Below, in pieces: positions 5,148 to 5,312 of a DNA stretch of 5,312 nt. Every line of letters begins with the position of its first letter. Positions within the stretch are counted from its first letter, which is position 1. Both the position numbers and the translations under genes were made by a program. Where the stretch lies: positions 456 to 5,767 of the forward strand of contig DYIS01000179.1 of the NCBI GenBank assembly GCA_020723545.1, read 5' to 3'. Origin of the DNA: Ktedonobacter racemifer (GTDB taxonomy: Bacteria > Chloroflexota > DTOL01 > JACQYG01). The notes under the pieces are model-generated. The model did not search any database and had not been told where the DNA came from. It saw nothing but the letters and a program-made list of their open reading frames with translations.

Positions 5148-5312
5148 ATGACCGAGCGACAGTACATCAAGATCAGCGTGGAAGACCGCATTGCCGTGTT
5201 GACAATTGACCATCCCCCGGTCAATGCCCTGAACAGCCCTACCATGCAGGAGCTGAGCAGCGCCCTGGACGAGCTGGCCGCCGACGATGGCGTGAAGGCC
5301 ATCGTCATCACC
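5148..5312 (+). CDS. Enoyl-CoA hydratase/isomerase family protein (N-terminal part, cut by window end)
   Basis: Fifty-five codons are visible. The opening MTERQYIKISVEDRIAVLTI, then DHPPVNALN, an amphipathic helix MQELSSALDEL and the strand VKAIVIT are the characteristic crotonase-fold start. The D-x-P-x-x-N-A-L-N motif forms part of the CoA-binding site; in the full protein the next strand would lead to the first oxyanion-hole segment (G-x-G-x-x-F-x-A-G), which is outside the window. The catalytic glutamates are also outside, so hydratase, isomerase or another crotonase activity cannot be separated. AAGGAG (5136-5141) lies 6 bases before the ATG, a strong ribosome binding site. Being third after the thiolase and hydroxyacyl-CoA dehydrogenase, it would most simply hydrate 2-enoyl-CoA to feed the dehydrogenase. 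Confidence 0.9.
   Translation, partial: MTERQYIKISVEDRIAVLTIDHPPVNALNSPTMQELSSALDELAADDGVKAIVIT

Noticed and set aside
1..5312. Mobile element, CRISPR array, tRNA, rRNA or defence system
   Set aside because: I found no transposase or integrase frame, no regularly spaced direct repeats, no tRNA-like cloverleaf and no rRNA-like stretch. The genes are metabolic or housekeeping-like.

Overview
The window is a GC-rich bacterial stretch. Every supportable gene lies on the + strand and there is no sign of a mobile element, tRNA, rRNA or CRISPR array. The best taxonomic guess is Chloroflexota (Dehalococcoidia or Anaerolineae-like). This rests on the style of the RNase H-like/TPR protein and its company with a Gfo/Idh/MocA-type oxidoreductase tail and a histidine phosphatase. 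A deep-branching anaerobic Firmicute or a deltaproteobacterium is not excluded. The sequence itself does not prove a phylum.

Left part (1-2233), housekeeping-like genes. The first 60 bases encode the C-terminal tail of an upstream protein, probably a Gfo/Idh/MocA oxidoreductase. Nine bases later comes a complete histidine phosphatase (phosphoglycerate-mutase superfamily; H9, R59, E83, H150). It ends in a perfect GC-rich hairpin that includes the last base of its stop codon. A 289-base gap follows, which may hold a small gene broken by one +1 frameshift (764-971). Next is a 420-residue protein joining a YprB-type RNase H-like (DEDD) nuclease domain to a TPR-like C-terminal half.

Middle (2234-2621), a 388-base regulatory gap. 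It carries a good sigma70-type promoter (TTGACT-18-TAAAAT) with an imperfect palindrome across the -10, then a leader of about 180 bases with several local repeats and hairpins. An intrinsic terminator with a clear T-tract follows, only about 47 bases before the thiolase start. A CCCCGCCT segment upstream could pair with the 5' arm of that terminator, so the arrangement looks like transcription attenuation or a terminated small RNA. No known riboswitch class was recognised. This is the most interesting non-coding part of the window.

Right part (2625-5312), a fatty acyl-CoA operon. A thiolase, a 3-hydroxyacyl-CoA dehydrogenase with a duplicated C-terminal domain and the first 55 codons of an enoyl-CoA hydratase/isomerase follow one another, each with a strong AAGGAG-type ribosome binding site. 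Together they supply three of the four core steps of beta-oxidation (hydration, oxidation, thiolysis) or, run in reverse, of C4 or longer acyl-CoA synthesis. The acyl-CoA dehydrogenase step is not in the window. The direction of flux cannot be read from sequence.
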